Notes: generated by a model not told the origin, from the sequence alone. DNA of 64,000 nucleotides from Batillaria attramentaria (GCA_018292915.2 JACVVK020000371.1:23501-87500); one strand, 5' to 3'; shown: positions 49,620-62,145, counted from the stretch's first letter. A program made the numbers and translations.

Positions 49620-50029
49620 CGCAGCAGGTCGTACACACAGTTCGTTTTCTCTCTCAGTCTTCTATCTGTACTCCCCTCCCCCTCCCCCTGCCTATCGCCC
49701 CACCCCTCCCCCATCACCCCATGCCTCTCCCATCCACATAGGCCTATATACACCGCTTCAAAGTCATCCTCTTAGTATAGGTGACAGTTCGCTTCGCCGG
49801 AATTCTGTTTGACTTGCAAATTCAGGTCTGCCGGTTTGTCTTATTGTTCTTGACAATAATCAGCTGCTCAGAACCTAGAACACTTGTCTGTTGTTTTTGC
49901 TAAATGACTGAAGTAGTACCATCTTCGAAAGTCGCTTTATCCATGGTAGTTACAAACTGAAACGGCGTCAAAAGCCATATTAACCGTAAGAGGCATATTA
50001 ACAGTGGCCGCAGCGCTGAACCAACACAC

Positions 50030-50102
<73 letters not shown>

Positions 50103-50580
50103 GCTCACCGACCACGAACAAAAGAAATCTTCGTTTATTTGAGCTATGCTTTTTTTTTGCGTGCGACCAGATACCCCCTTGTCGTCACTGGGTCTACGGC
50201 CCACATTCTCAGTGTCACTACCAGCTGTGCGTTCGTGCTTCCAAACCACACCCCAATCCTACAAAAAGTCAGTGCGCAAGCACATTCCAGCGAAACGGAA
50301 CTGACCAGAACTGGAGAGTTTTATATTCACCACCAAACGCGGGATACCGTGACATTTATTCATCAACAAACGCCGAAACACGATACGATGGCCATATTCT
50401 GTCGACGGGCACAAATACCGTGACTTTCACTGACGGTAAGGCGGGCCACCTGCACTGAGAATCGGCACGGAGGAGACAGACACAGCACCGGCAGGTAGTG
50501 GTGGGTGTGGCTCCCCTGGCATGGGGCGCAAGTGTGAGCGTCATGGATGGATACGCATCACCGATTCACACAGGTGAGTC
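48906..50580. other. Gene-poor stretch
   Basis: Decayed minisatellite continues to about 49040. C runs and two CA tracts. No gene recognised. Confidence 0.45.
49545..49617. repeat. (CA)n microsatellite
   Basis: CA repeat preceded by a C run. Another CA tract lies at 50030-50099. Confidence 0.98.
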
Positions 50581-51828
50581 CAGGGGCCGTGGTCACGACG
50601 CGAACGCAAATTTCTTTGCGCAAATAGGTTGCGGATCGTAAGTTCGTACGTGGCTACGTGAAAACTATCTCTTCCGCTAGTTGGCCGGTCACGACGCGCA
50701 CTTACTGGAAACGGTGTCACGTACGGGTTATTTTTAGATAGGTGTGGGATCCCTGGGATTTCCACGGAAAACACCATCACGTGACCTGCACAAATTCTCC
50801 TTCCAGCGTGAAGAGTAGAGGGGGTGTGTTCACTACGCGTTCACTACAGAGTTTTTGATCGAGTCGTGTTTATCTGCCGTAGCGTCAGGTTAAATGCGTG
50901 GCATGTATGTGGAGAGTGTGATCAGGAGTGCATGCAGGTCGCATATAGACCGCTCCCTAGCAGTCTCTATCTCAACATTGGACCAGTAGAAGCATTTACT
51001 GCACGTACAAACCGTATGTAGCAGGCTCACTGGCAAGAAAACCAACGGAATGAACCTCAATCAAAGAACAACGAAAAACGAAAGAGGAAAGGATAACGAC
51101 AACATCAACAAAACTCTCCACATGCATGCCACGCATTTAACCTGACTTGCTACGGCAGATAAACATGACTCGACCAAAACTCTGAATTCGGAACCCGCAC
51201 ATTTCGGGTCCACAACACAATGAATGAGACCTGCATTGACAGGCATACGATCAAAACGGTGGTGGTTGATTAGTGAAGACTGACCGAGTGCGTTCAGCAC
51301 TGAACTAGTCCGAAACACAAACAAATGTTAACCCACAAAAAGGAAACTGACAAATCGACCCACGATGTGTGTACGGGCGGCCATACAGGCTTTTGCATTG
51401 CAGGGTGCGTAGTGAACTGAACGCGCCCCCTCTACACGGGTACCTCAAGTCGTCCTACAGCAGATTGCACAATTCCTGCAGGTCTCTCCTCCTAAATCTA
51501 AACCTTTGAAGCATGTCCACATCGTCGTACAAGTCAAAAGGGTTAGTACGATCGCGGAACACCCTTTCCCGTCGCAATGCTCTTCTCATTTGCAGTTGGT
51601 AAATCAAGCGGGCCGCCATTTTTCAGATTTACGCAAAGGCTACGGCACCTTTCCGACACCCTCCTAGGTGGTGTACAATACGCAAGGGTTTCCGAGCGGC
51701 CGTAACTCTGCGCAAACGTCATGACCACCCAATTTTATCACAAATCGTAAGTTACGGACCCTCGCGTGCGTAAATCGGTGGCGGAAAAGTTACGAACGCG
51801 TCGTGACCACGGCCCCAGGTCGACATAA
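50581..51828. mobile_element. Outer inverted-repeat DNA element containing a second element
   Basis: Left end AGGGGCCGTGGTCACGACG (from about 50582) is mirrored at the right end CGTCGTGACCACGGCCCC (ending about 51826). Subterminal GATCGTAAGTT-like words occur on both sides. The interior is interrupted by 50819-51431. Confidence 0.6.
50819..51431. mobile_element. Inner inverted-repeat element, TA-flanked
   Basis: Termini GAGGGGGTGTGTTCACTACG and CGTAGTGAACTGAACGC ... CCCCCTC face each other across TA on each side. Further inside, 50860-50915 and 51113-51185 are long inverted copies (TTATCTGCCGTAGC, AACCTGA and GCATGCCACGCA words). Size and TA flanks suggest a Tc1/mariner-type MITE. Confidence 0.6.
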
Positions 51829-51878
51829 TTATGTTGGCAATTGTGATTTACAAACAACACTGGCACTTACGTCTTTAG

Positions 51879-52430
51879 GTGAGCAGTGGTTCAGTGGTTA
51901 GCGTGTCTGACTGTAGCAGGTGTGTTTCTGAACGGTTGTCACCGCGGTCACGACAAAGCGTGAGCTCGACCCCCATAGTACAGGGCCCGCATGTAGAAGT
52001 CGGGGTTAGGGAGTTTAGCCCCGGGTTAGAGTCTGACCTCAAACTAAACTAGCTCTAGGGTTAAATTTTCTGTTGTCTTTTGTTTTAAATCATGAAGCGG
52101 GTCCATTCCAGGAAGGTGCCTATGCCGTTATAGAAGGATTTTTGTCTTTCTTTCTTCGCTTTCTTTTCTTTAAATTAAATTTTTTTTTGTTTTTTTTTTT
52201 TTTGGGGGGGGGGGGGGTCTTTTGTCCTAGTCTGGGTTAGGTCCGTAGCCGTGGGTTAAATTAATCTCGAGTTTTACATACGGACCCAGCTGTGATATTT
52301 GCTACCGATTTTTCCTCATTCTTATCGGGGATTTCTCTCCGGATTCTTCGGCTTTCCTCCACCGGCGAAAATATAGAAAGAACATGGTTGGCGCTGCACC
52401 GCGATGACGCGCTTCTCCCTGGCGAAGCAA
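51879..52430 (+). mobile_element. tRNA-derived SINE-like repeat, family E, split by a MITE
   Basis: A-box-like GTGGTTCAGTGGTTAGCG at the start. It matches 40497-40775 on both sides of an inserted element at 51984-52286, so the SINE is older than the insertion. Confidence 0.65.
51984..52286. mobile_element. MITE family M, copy 3 (inside a SINE)
   Basis: Reverse arrangement of the same interior (GGGTTAGAGTCTGACC ... GTAGCCGTGGGTTAAATTAA). It is bounded by CAG at 51981-51983 and 52287-52289 and inserted in SINE family E. Confidence 0.8.
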
Positions 52431-53163
52431 CTCAATTCCTCCTTAGAGATAATAAGGAGGTACACGTAGTTTATAAACAACAACAACAACACAAGAAGTC
52501 AGAAACTGACAGGAGTTGTAGACAACAGGCATACTCTGTCTTTAAACTGGCTCATTCCGTCTTTGCTAAGCCGACTTATGTTTTGGGACAGTTTCCCTCG
52601 TGAGTGTGCCTGCACGCTCGAAATACTTTATCTTGATGATTAGTACAGCGATCCAATGTTGTATTCTACGATTCTTGCTACATTACTGGAGCGCTCAGTG
52701 TGGTCGCCGGGTCATCAGGAGCGCTTATAATTATTGGCTCGGTGCCAGCATCACAGACGCTGTCACTGTCCAGGTGTCTAAGCGGTGTGATGAGAAATAC
52801 ATGTACATGTACCACGAAAACAACTCACTCAGAACGATCTGTGAACACAAAAAATGGTAGCACTAGAGGAAGAAATAGGAAAAAACTCGTTTCACATTTT
52901 AGAAGTGAGAAATATTACACCGTACCGACACGTGCAAGTGCGGAACACTTGGGTATAACAATTTCAAACGTCAAATTATTGAATTCAAATGAGCAGAAAG
53001 TACAGCAACGAGTGAAACACGCGACAGTAAACCTGTGCGTGCGCACGTGTTAAAGTTAGAAGCTTCAGGTCAAGGAAGACAAATGCACTAGACCGCAAAA
53101 TGTCTAATGCTTAGTACAGTCAGTCAGCAATTCAGTCGGCAAGTCAACCGTTCGGGCGCTTGC

Positions 53164-53225
53164 CCAGTCCGCAAGTCACTCAGCAAGTCACTCAGCAAGT
53201 CACTCAGCAAGTCACTCAGCCAGTC
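53164..53225 (+). repeat. 13-base tandem repeat
   Basis: CAAGTCACTCAG repeated about four times with slight variation. Confidence 0.85.
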
Positions 53226-53323
53226 AACAAATCTGCGTTTCATTTTCTTGCTACGCACTACAGATGCAAATATTGTATAACGACCGGGGAAACACATACA
53301 CAAACAACTCACAAGGACATCTC

Positions 53324-53466
<143 letters not shown>

Positions 53467-53570
53467 GATGATGATGATGATGATGAACGTTTTTTTTATT
53501 CAGGATAGAGCATTTAGGCATTGCTGCCTGTCTTACAGTTACAAGCTGTCCTGCTAGTCTACGTTAAAGG

Positions 53571-53571
<1 letters not shown>

Positions 53572-53638
<67 letters not shown>
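53572..53638. repeat. (GA)n microsatellite
   Basis: Pure GA repeat of about 66 bases. Confidence 0.98.
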
Positions 53639-53641
<3 letters not shown>

Positions 53642-53937
53642 TTTAATTTATCTGCGGCGAGGTTTTTTATTTTATTTTTCCCTTGGGTGTGTACCCCCGA
53701 CGGAGAGGGCGTGGTTTGACTGAATAATTTTACTTTCTTCTCGTCATCCTTATACTCTTATCAGTGTGTGTCGTATCTGAGCATAGTGGTTACGCATGAA
53801 GTGCGCTGAAAGTGTGTTATGCACAGTCACTGGTTCATGCAGTTTCAACAGTTCTAAAAAGCGGCGGGTAAAAAGCGGTATGTAACTTAGTGACCTCCTA
53901 AACCGGGAAAGGCGTATTGGAAAGTGTTCTGTGTCCA

Positions 53938-53940
<3 letters not shown>

Positions 53941-54018
<78 letters not shown>
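53941..54018. repeat. (GT)n microsatellite
   Basis: GT repeat of about 78 bases followed by GTCT units. Confidence 0.98.
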
Positions 54019-54019
<1 letters not shown>

Positions 54020-55379
54020 TGTCTGTCTCTCACACTCTCTCTGTCTGCCTGTCTGCCTCTCTCTCTCTCGCCTAGTCTCTGCCACACTCTACAACTGTTA
54101 CCGTTGAAAAATAAAGATTTTGCTCTTGTTCTTGCTCTCTCTTCCTCCCCTCCTCGCCCTCCCCCCACCCCCCTCTGTGTCTCTCTCAGTGACACGCGTG
54201 AAACTGAAAAAAGCCATCTAGGCACCCCCCCCCCTTCCCCATCCGTCTTTGTATGTATCTCCCCTTGCCTTACAAAAGCAAGGAAAGGCAACATATTAAA
54301 GTAAACCAGAAACCCCTCACGCCCAGTTTTTCTAAAAGCCCTGCATGGCCGTTAGGCCACACTTACCAGACGAACTAACAAAGCCGAAAGTAAACACCAA
54401 ACGGGGGGAACAGTACTGGAGATTCCCGCCTCCCCGCCCGATACACAATAGAGTCTACAGAGACCAGTTTGACCGGGTTGTTGGGGAGGTTAACTCCTAA
54501 CTGCCCGCGGACCCCCACCCCCTGCCCACACTATATGACAAGACTTACCGAAACACACAACAGCACTAAACGGCACTAGACAGCACTCAACAGCACTATT
54601 ACGCAAGGCGTGGGCAGTTTCAAGGAGGCCTGTTTTCCACGCTAGAGGATCGCCTGCACGAGTAGGTTGCATAATCTCTCATAATCCGTTGGCCTGCTCA
54701 GGGCAGTCTTGTGTATTGACCTGATTGAGTGGCTACGGCGCTTCGCCGCTGTGCAAAGTCCTGTAGCTCACCGTCTACTGTAACGGGTTACGCAGATTAC
54801 ATAATCAGTCTCTCTCCATCCCGTATTGCCACTCAGTCAACTCAGCCGTGGAGCGCTACCGGCTGGGTAGCTTCCTTTGATTACTTAGGATGGGTAGATT
54901 GAAAAACGCTGTCTGATTGGCCAGGCCATTTCCACGGGTACATGTCGTTTTTCACATACCCGTTTCCAATATCCAACACACTAGCCGATGAACTGACTGG
55001 ACAAGGGGCTGAACAGGTATGTGAAAAATGACACGTCCTTTGCGGCCAGTTGGCGGCGCCTCAGTTGTCAGTCGCCAGCCAATGCTTTGTCTGGAATTCG
55101 GCTTCTTTGATGATAGCGGCGATACGAGTGACGAGTTGCATGACAGCCCGAGTCGAGACAAATTGACTTGATAGTGTCAAAGTCAGTTCTGGCAGTTGCG
55201 AAATAATATTATTAGGCGTCAGATAATTAGACATGCCTACACCTCCACCGCATGCACACAGATCCTCATTGACAGTATCACTAAATTGACACCACAGTTC
55301 AGGTTAACCTCAGGCAAAAGAACTTTCTTTCGTGCATGGGGACAATACATATCTGGTATATAAAGAAGTAGATCGCATT

Positions 55380-55491
<112 letters not shown>

Positions 55492-55545
55492 AATTGTTCA
55501 GACATATTGTCCATAACAATGGAGTGAGCAAGAAACAGTCAAAAA

Positions 55546-55549
<4 letters not shown>

Positions 55550-55625
<76 letters not shown>
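55550..55625. repeat. (CA)n microsatellite at the LINE target
   Basis: CA repeat ending directly at the target duplication of the LINE copy at 55640. Confidence 0.98.
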
Positions 55626-55627
<2 letters not shown>

Positions 55628-55639
55628 TCACCCCTCATG

Positions 55640-56191
55640 ACAGCCAACGTTTCCGGCTATACATTTCACACAAGACAGAACTGACCCCAGAAAGATACTT
55701 TAATGATGTTCGAACAAAGGTTTTTAGAGACGCCTTAGTCCGCTTCAGACTTGGGGTAAGTGACATCAATACCCATAGAAACCGTTTCATAAGAAATAGT
55801 GCTGCAGATGTATTTGACTGTCCCTTCTGCCCGGGGACAACTGAGGACGAAAACCACATTCTGTTTCACTGCCCGATATATAAGGACATACGGCCGAAAA
55901 TATTTAAAACTGTAACACCTCACAATGAGAACCAGTATGTATTAGAAATTATTGCCTGCAAGAGAGCGTCAGGCACTAGACAACTAGCATGGTTTCTGTA
56001 CAAATGTTTTGAATTGAGGAAAAATTTGATGTGCACTTAAAACATCCTGTCCCATAGTACTAGCAGCCTACAGCTTTCCCGTATACCTATGTACTTCCCC
56101 CACGGTTCATTATGTGTTTACTGTACCACCTCTCACCTGGTGATAATGGCCGCCGTGCCAATGTCAATAAAAACTTTCGACTTCGACTTCG
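55640..56191 (+). mobile_element. 5'-truncated non-LTR retrotransposon (LINE) insertion
   Basis: Exact 16-base target duplication ACTGTCACCCCTCATG at 55624-55639 and 56192-56207. The body holds the C-terminal end of an ORF2 frame, a 3' UTR with AATAAA at about 56166, and a terminal (TTCGAC)n run instead of poly(A). The intact duplication suggests a young insertion. Confidence 0.9.
55642..56040 (+). pseudogene. C-terminal fragment of LINE ORF2 with CCHC zinc-binding end
   Basis: Continuous frame to TAA at 56038-56040 with no internal stop. The motif DCPFCPGTTEDENHILFHC (C-x2-C-x9-H-x4-C) followed by P-x-Y is the zinc-binding tail found after the reverse transcriptase of many non-LTR elements. 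Before it come ALVRFRLG and HRNRF. The frame is open but lacks the endonuclease and polymerase, so it is a fragment. Confidence 0.85.
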
Positions 56192-56207
56192 ACTGTCACC
56201 CCTCATG

Positions 56208-56887
56208 GTCAGTCACATGTGGTTTCACATGCTCGTTGGTAACGGGACTTGCCTCTTGTCGCCTACCACCCTCACGCCTGTGGGAAGTGGTTGGGGCAAG
56301 TTGTAACGGGACCCATCAGTGTGCCGTTAGCTATTACGTGGCCAATACCCGAACAAGCCAGTGACCGCCGTATTCACAAGAGGGTGCGAACATGACGAGC
56401 TGTCTGGCTGTCTGGCTAGAGTCGACCGCTCGTCTGAGTGTGATGCAACGTGCCGTCATGTTGCGCTGGCTAGCCTCGACCGCTAGCCGGAGTGTGATGC
56501 AATATGACGGCACGTTGCGCCGTCTCTCGGGGCGGACTGCTGGCCGCGAGGTTGCATAATAGTGCTGTTTAGTGCTGTCTAGTGCGGCGACGATTTTTTT
56601 TCAGGATGTGATTCTTGCGTGGGCGCTTAGGAGTTATGGTGATGGGTGCACGCCTGCCTGCTTTTCTGTATTATCTGCTGAGTAAACAATGAAGACAATT
56701 TAGGACGGGTTCGAGAATCGGAGTCGGGGAATCTCTCTGTCTCTCCGACTCTCACCCCCCCACCACCCCCTGTTCCGACCCACACCCACCCACGCACGCA
56801 CGCGCATGCACACAGTCAGTAAATCATGCCCTGATGTTCCGGAGCGCGCGTACATCTGTGTGCGTGCGTGCGTGCGTGCGTGCGCGC

Positions 56888-56920
<33 letters not shown>

Positions 56921-57218
56921 GGGGTGCGTAAGAAAAAATATCTGTACCTACTTGAAGAGTAAGAGAGCGCAAACATTTCCATATTTTTTGGACGAGCTTT
57001 CAAGCGTGAACATTAATGTCATTAGACCGTGAAGACTTTCGTTTTGTACCATTAACACATTTTGCTATCTGCATAGATCGGCTTGAAAAGCTGAAAGCTT
57101 TGACTCTGCAACGGCTTTGAAAATGTGACGCCAAAAACGTGGTAACACAGGCATGTCTGAGCGCCTGATGTAAAAAAAAAAAAAAGAAAAGAAGAAGAAG
57201 ATGATGATACGCGCTTCT
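56208..57218. other. Gene-poor stretch with imperfect palindromes
   Basis: GCAACGTGCCGTCATGTTGC near 56447-56466 pairs with GCAATATGACGGCACGTTGC near 56498-56517. The AATAGTGCTGTTTAGTGCTG segment at 56556 is inverted relative to 54553-54602. Confidence 0.5.
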
Positions 57219-57765
57219 ATTGGGTGTACGCCAGAAATGAGCGTGTTACCCGTAGTGTACGCCAGAAATGAGCGTGTTACCCGTAGTGTACGCCAGAAAT
57301 GAGCGTGTTACCCGTAGTGTACGCCAGAAATGAGCGTGTTACCCGTAGTGTACGCCAGACATGAGCGTGTTGCCCCTAGTATACGCCAGAAATGAGCGTG
57401 TTACTCGTAGTGTACGCCAGAAATGGACGTGTTGCCCCTAGTATACGCCAGAGATGGACGTGTTGCCCCTAGTATACGCCAGAAATGAGCATGTTACCCC
57501 TAATGTACGGCAGAAATGGACGTGTTGCCCCTAGTGTACGCCATCTCGAAATGAGCATGTTACCCCTAGTGTACACCAGAAATGAGCATGTTACCCCTAA
57601 AGTACGCCAGAGATGGGCGTCTTGCCCCTAGTGTACGCCAGAAATGAGCGAGTTACACCTAGTGTACGCCAGAAATGAGCGAGGTACACCTAGTGTACGC
57701 CAGAAATGAGCGAGTTACCCGCTAGTCAGTGTACGCCAAAAATGAGCATGTTACCCCTAGCATGC
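57219..57765 (+). repeat. 31-base minisatellite, about 17-18 copies
   Basis: Unit GTGTACGCCAGAAATGAGCG plus TGTTACCCGTA. The first copies are nearly identical, later ones diverge (ATGGACGTGTTGCCCCTA, GAGTTACACCTA). A single inverted unit occurs at 58242-58281. Confidence 0.9.
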
Positions 57766-58122
57766 TCAGACAAACGTAGGAAACTTGGTGTAGGGGAGAA
57801 ATACCCCAGAGGAAAATTGGGTGTACAGCCGGATGCCATACTTCATGATATACAGAGAACATTAGCTAGTTTGTGTGCCACTGTAGTGAGCAGTTCAGAG
57901 TTTTTGTCAGACTTCATGCAATATCAGGCCAGACAACTCGACAGTTCCGTCAGATCGGTCGGTTTAACCCCCCCCCCCCCCACCACCACCACCACCACCT
58001 CCAACGCAGTTTTGATACTGCCTATTGCCCACGATGTACAGAGAGACCTGAGAAGAATGAATGTTAGGCCGGACTCATTTTGCAGCTTTGATAACCAGAA
58101 ACCGCAGAAATGCTCACTATAG
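57706..58122 (+). other. Open frame of 138 codons inside the foldback-like element
   Basis: The first residues are translated from the 31-base repeats. From about 57768 the frame is unique sequence (CSDKRRKLGVGEKYPRGKLG onward) with a Pro/Thr run encoded by a C-rich tract, ending in TAG. A CAG at 57766-57768 looks like a splice acceptor. I do not recognise the product. It could be captured host sequence or chance. Confidence 0.2.
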
Positions 58123-58281
58123 TCGCACTGAAACAAGTTAAAGTGCCGCCTCATTTTCCGCTGGTGTACCGTCATGTATTCCCTCCGTTCACCAAGATTC
58201 CTGCGTTTGTGTAATCAGGCGAGACTGAGATAGGTCATTCCAGGTGTACGCTAGGGGTAACTCACTTATTCTGGCGTACAC

Positions 58282-59959
58282 CGAATACACCAATGTAAAC
58301 TGAGAATGTAATCGCCCGGGTACATGTACCGTAAGTTAAGTTGTCTGAGGTACTTAGAAAACTGGGGAATTCAAAAAAAGGAAAACAAATAATGAAACGA
58401 CATCCCAATCAAACACCAACGAACAATAAATAAATAAATACGGAGAGTACAGCCGGGACTGTAGCGGCCACTAGAATCCGTTTTACGCCGTATACTCTGG
58501 TTAGCTGAGGTTAGGTCAGCCGACTGCGTCTTTAGTGGATCCGCCCAGGGAAATTCTTACCGTGATCAGTTTCTGTATTCCAAACACGCTTTCCGCCGCA
58601 GCCGCGATCTGTCTGACCCGAATGTGGAGTGCTTGTCAAAACGATGAGACATGCTTGACAATAGCTACCCGTATCTGTACAAGCTAAACGTGTTCTACTT
58701 GTAGTGGTTCTGCACTACTAAACGTCAGTGCCTACGAATCTCTGTTAGGACAGGACTAGGTTTCGCCCACTGAGCCATAAGGGACGTCAGTATGCTCTCT
58801 GGTCTGGGAGAACATGATTTGTCTTCAGTGAATGCAGACGACTTACACTGACCAATCTGCAGGTGGCAAACTAGCCATTATATGCGACGCAAGAAAACCC
58901 TGAGCAGCGAAATAACGACAAAGTACCTGCAATATTTGTTTAAAACTTGGACGTACCGTTGCAGACTATGGCTCGACAAAAACTGAAAACTGACAAACAA
59001 CAACAACAACAACAACAACAAAAACCCTTTCCGCCCTTCTCGGTCATGTTCACATCACAGCCGGTCGCGTAACCTCAGATGAGACTGTTCACGGGACTTT
59101 ACTGAAGGGAGACAGAAAAACTGTTGGCCGCTTTCCCCCTCGTTACTCCGTCTTTGATATCATCTGTATGTGATGGAAAAGGACGTTAAACCACGAAGCA
59201 GAGTACAACCGAACAAATGTGTGCTACCTCCCCCCCCCCCCCCCCCCCCCCCCCCCGTGTTAAACCACGAAGCAGAGTACAACCGAACAAATGTGTGCTA
59301 CCCCCCCCCCCCCCCCCACTCCCCCACCGCCTCTTCGTCCCCGCCTCTTTTTTTGAAGAATGACAACACCCTTTTCCGACAGGAAAACATCTACGTCCAG
59401 GCTATGAATAGAACAACTTGAGCACGCGATGAGGCACTGACACAAAATACTGACAGACATCTGCTATTGTTAACAGGTTACGTGACGGTATTAGCTTCCG
59501 GGGGCATGTAGTAACGACTGGGCTAAATATACATTTGTAGTAGAAAATCTTTGCCCCTTTTAAAATTTGTGTGCAGAGTAAAAAATGGCAATCTGGTGCT
59601 TTTTGTTGGTTTTGTAAACAAGTTTCATGCCAGGCAATAGTAAAATTAGGGAAAAATGAGGCTGGCTTGTGGACTATTTGTATTCATGCGCGGCTGGCAC
59701 AGGAGCCAGCAGACGACCGTGGAATGAGGGGGTATGTGGTCGCTGCCAACATTGCCAAAAAACGGAATAGTGGAATTTGTTTAAATTTCTTCTACGCATG
59801 AGTCTATGGCTGCCTGATTTTTGTGAATTTTTTGGTGAATTTTAAAGCATTTCTTGGGTGTCATCTACAGCGTTATGTGTAAGAGGAATATATAGCGTTT
59901 TCCTCCAGATGTGCATCTGTGTCACGTAGCCTGTAATGGTTCGTGCAGGTTTACGAGTA
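58282..59959. other. Gene-poor stretch
   Basis: C runs at 59231-59256 and 59302-59320 between duplicated units, and a SINE B fragment. No gene recognised. Confidence 0.45.
59149..59192 (+). mobile_element. Fragment of SINE family B tail
   Basis: Only the 3' part survives (TTTGATATCA ... GGAAAAGGACGTTAAAC). It is followed by two copies of a GTTAAACCACGAAGCAGAGT unit, each ending in a long C run (59187-59320). Confidence 0.65.
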
Positions 59960-59962
59960 CAG

Positions 59963-60245
59963 GGCTCGTATGTAATAGTCGAGGTTAGGGCTTTTAGGCC
60001 TGGGTTAGAGTCTAACCTCGAACTAAACTAGCTCTAGGGTTAAATTTTCTGTTTTTTGTTTGGTTTTTGTTTTAATCAAGAATCGGGCCCAGTCCAGCAA
60101 CTGAAGGTGCCCAAGCCGTTATAGGATTTTTATTCCTTTCTTCGCTTTCTTTTTTATTTAATTTTGCTTTTGGGTTTCTTTTTTCCTAGTCTGGTTTAGG
60201 CCCGTAGCCGTGGGTTAAATTAACCTCGCGTTTTACATACGGGCC
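59963..60245. mobile_element. MITE family M, copy 4
   Basis: Bounded by CAG at 59960-59962 and 60246-60248, with termini GGCTCGTATGTAATAG and TTTTACATACGGGCC. Interior as in copy 3. Confidence 0.8.
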
Positions 60246-60783
60246 CAGACTTCAGCCAAACCTTTCGTACACTGTCAAGTTTTTGGATGCCACAATGATG
60301 TGCTTGTAGTGATTCCAAGTTCCACTGGTGTAAACCCTGAGGTATTTTGATTCCTCCATGTCGGGAATTTGACTCTTACTCTTAGTCCGGTCGTCATTCG
60401 TATGCATTCCCTCAAATGCATATAGATATATACACTGACGGTCCTCTCCACTGTGCTCCTCCAAACGGTATAAGTAAAATACAGTTCGACAGACATACCA
60501 ACGGCAGATTAGTGGAGTCTTTAGGGCGACAAGCTGACAACCTGTTTGCCCTGTCGTTGAGTGTCAGGCAGATAATGTCAGAGAAAGATGGCTTCACTAA
60601 CACGCCTGTCATGTCTTGTCAAGAGTTGGGGGCACGGTAAATCAAGTTAGAACTGAACTTACTAACTCCCAGTGCCACGCAATCTCAAGCGCTTTCAGTT
60701 CACGGGCCTCTGTTTCTGACACTTTTTTTTTTTTTTTTTGGGGGGGGGGGGGGGGCTGCGCTATGTTTTGAAGGCCAGTATAC

Positions 60784-60795
60784 GCGCGCGCGCGC

Positions 60796-60878
<83 letters not shown>

Positions 60879-60882
60879 ACTG

Positions 60883-60967
<85 letters not shown>
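60784..60967. repeat. (GC)n-(GT)n microsatellite
   Basis: CGCG run 60784-60810 followed by GT to 60967 with a GAGACTGACTC interruption near 60877. Confidence 0.98.
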
Positions 60968-60969
<2 letters not shown>

Positions 60970-61582
60970 TTAAGGGGAGGGGGAGGGAGTCGCAAAAATA
61001 CTGTGGAAGAAGGGACTTCAGGAGTACTCAGAAAACTACGGATCAGTGTAAGAAGATTCTGAACAACCGTTCACACTGTCTTCGTGTGACGCCGGGAGAC
61101 CGTCCGGCAGACGTACAGAGGACAGACAGGCGGGCAGACAGATAGAGGTCAGACAGACAGACAGACATGACAAAGACAGACACAGCACACCAATAAAAAC
61201 AGTATTCCCCATCTACTACTAAAGGAACAGAGTTGAGTCACGGTCGCCTTGGTGGCGCAGGGGTATCGTCCAGCGCAGTCACATTTTAGTGCATGTAGCT
61301 TCACTGACTGATACCGTGCCACTGACTGTCCTCTCTGCCGGCATGTGTCAGTGTCCTGTGTGTATGACACATTTCTGGATTCATGTATGACTCTTTTCTG
61401 TATACCCTTGCATGATACGCTGACACTGTCTGGAAGCGGAAAGCTCTATTTATGTGTAACCTTGTAAGGGCAAACACCGTTTCGCCGGCCATTATCGCTT
61501 TTACTGTCAGGGGACGAAACCTAATCGGTACCACGTAACAAGCAATTTTTGTATACAGGAAGTTATCGCCCTGTAATATCGC

Positions 61583-61584
61583 GC

Positions 61585-61650
<66 letters not shown>

Positions 61651-61694
61651 CAAAGACATTACATTACAGTAATGTAATGTCTTTGCACACACAC

Positions 61695-61759
<65 letters not shown>
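61583..61759. repeat. (CA)n microsatellites around a palindrome
   Basis: GCAC/CA to about 61649, the palindrome at 61651-61685, then CA again to about 61758. Confidence 0.98.
61651..61685. repeat. Perfect 35-base palindrome between two CA tracts
   Basis: CAAAGACATTACATTAC, one central base, and its exact complement. (AC)n lies on both sides in the same direction. Confidence 0.95.
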
Positions 61760-61764
<5 letters not shown>

Positions 61765-62145
61765 GGGATAACCGAAGGTTACAGAATATCGTGTATAGCT
61801 CGTGTTTATCGAGACAATCGATGAGGTGTGAACACTCAGCGTATCGAAATATAAGCATCCAGTCAGTCTCTGAAATGGCATCAAAGAGTCGTGAATAAAA
61901 AGCTTCAACATTACGTCCTGTTCACCGAAACTAAAAGACAAATATCTCTACATTGTGATACGTTATCAGTTTCGATTTTACTTTTTGGTCGTTCAAATAT
62001 CTTACTATAAAATTAACGAGTAAGTGATATACTGCCCATAAAAAAAAACGTCCTCAAGGTTTACTTAGATCAAACGTTTGGCGCGTTGATTTATCTACTG
62101 CTTTCAACAACTTTTGGTTTTTTAACAATTCTTTCTCTGTTTCAG

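Larger units (their letters stand above)
57219..58281. mobile_element. Foldback-like element: tandem-repeat arm, unique core, inverted unit
   Basis: The left arm is the 31-base repeat array; the right end is one reverse-complement unit (GGTGTACGCTAGGGG ... CTGGCGTACACC). The core, 57766-58241, is unique and contains an open frame. The layout recalls foldback transposons, but the right arm is very short. Confidence 0.4.

Noticed and set aside
58550..58630. Possible minus-strand exon ending in a GTAAGA donor
   Set aside because: Open in one frame but no acceptor, partner exon or family similarity.
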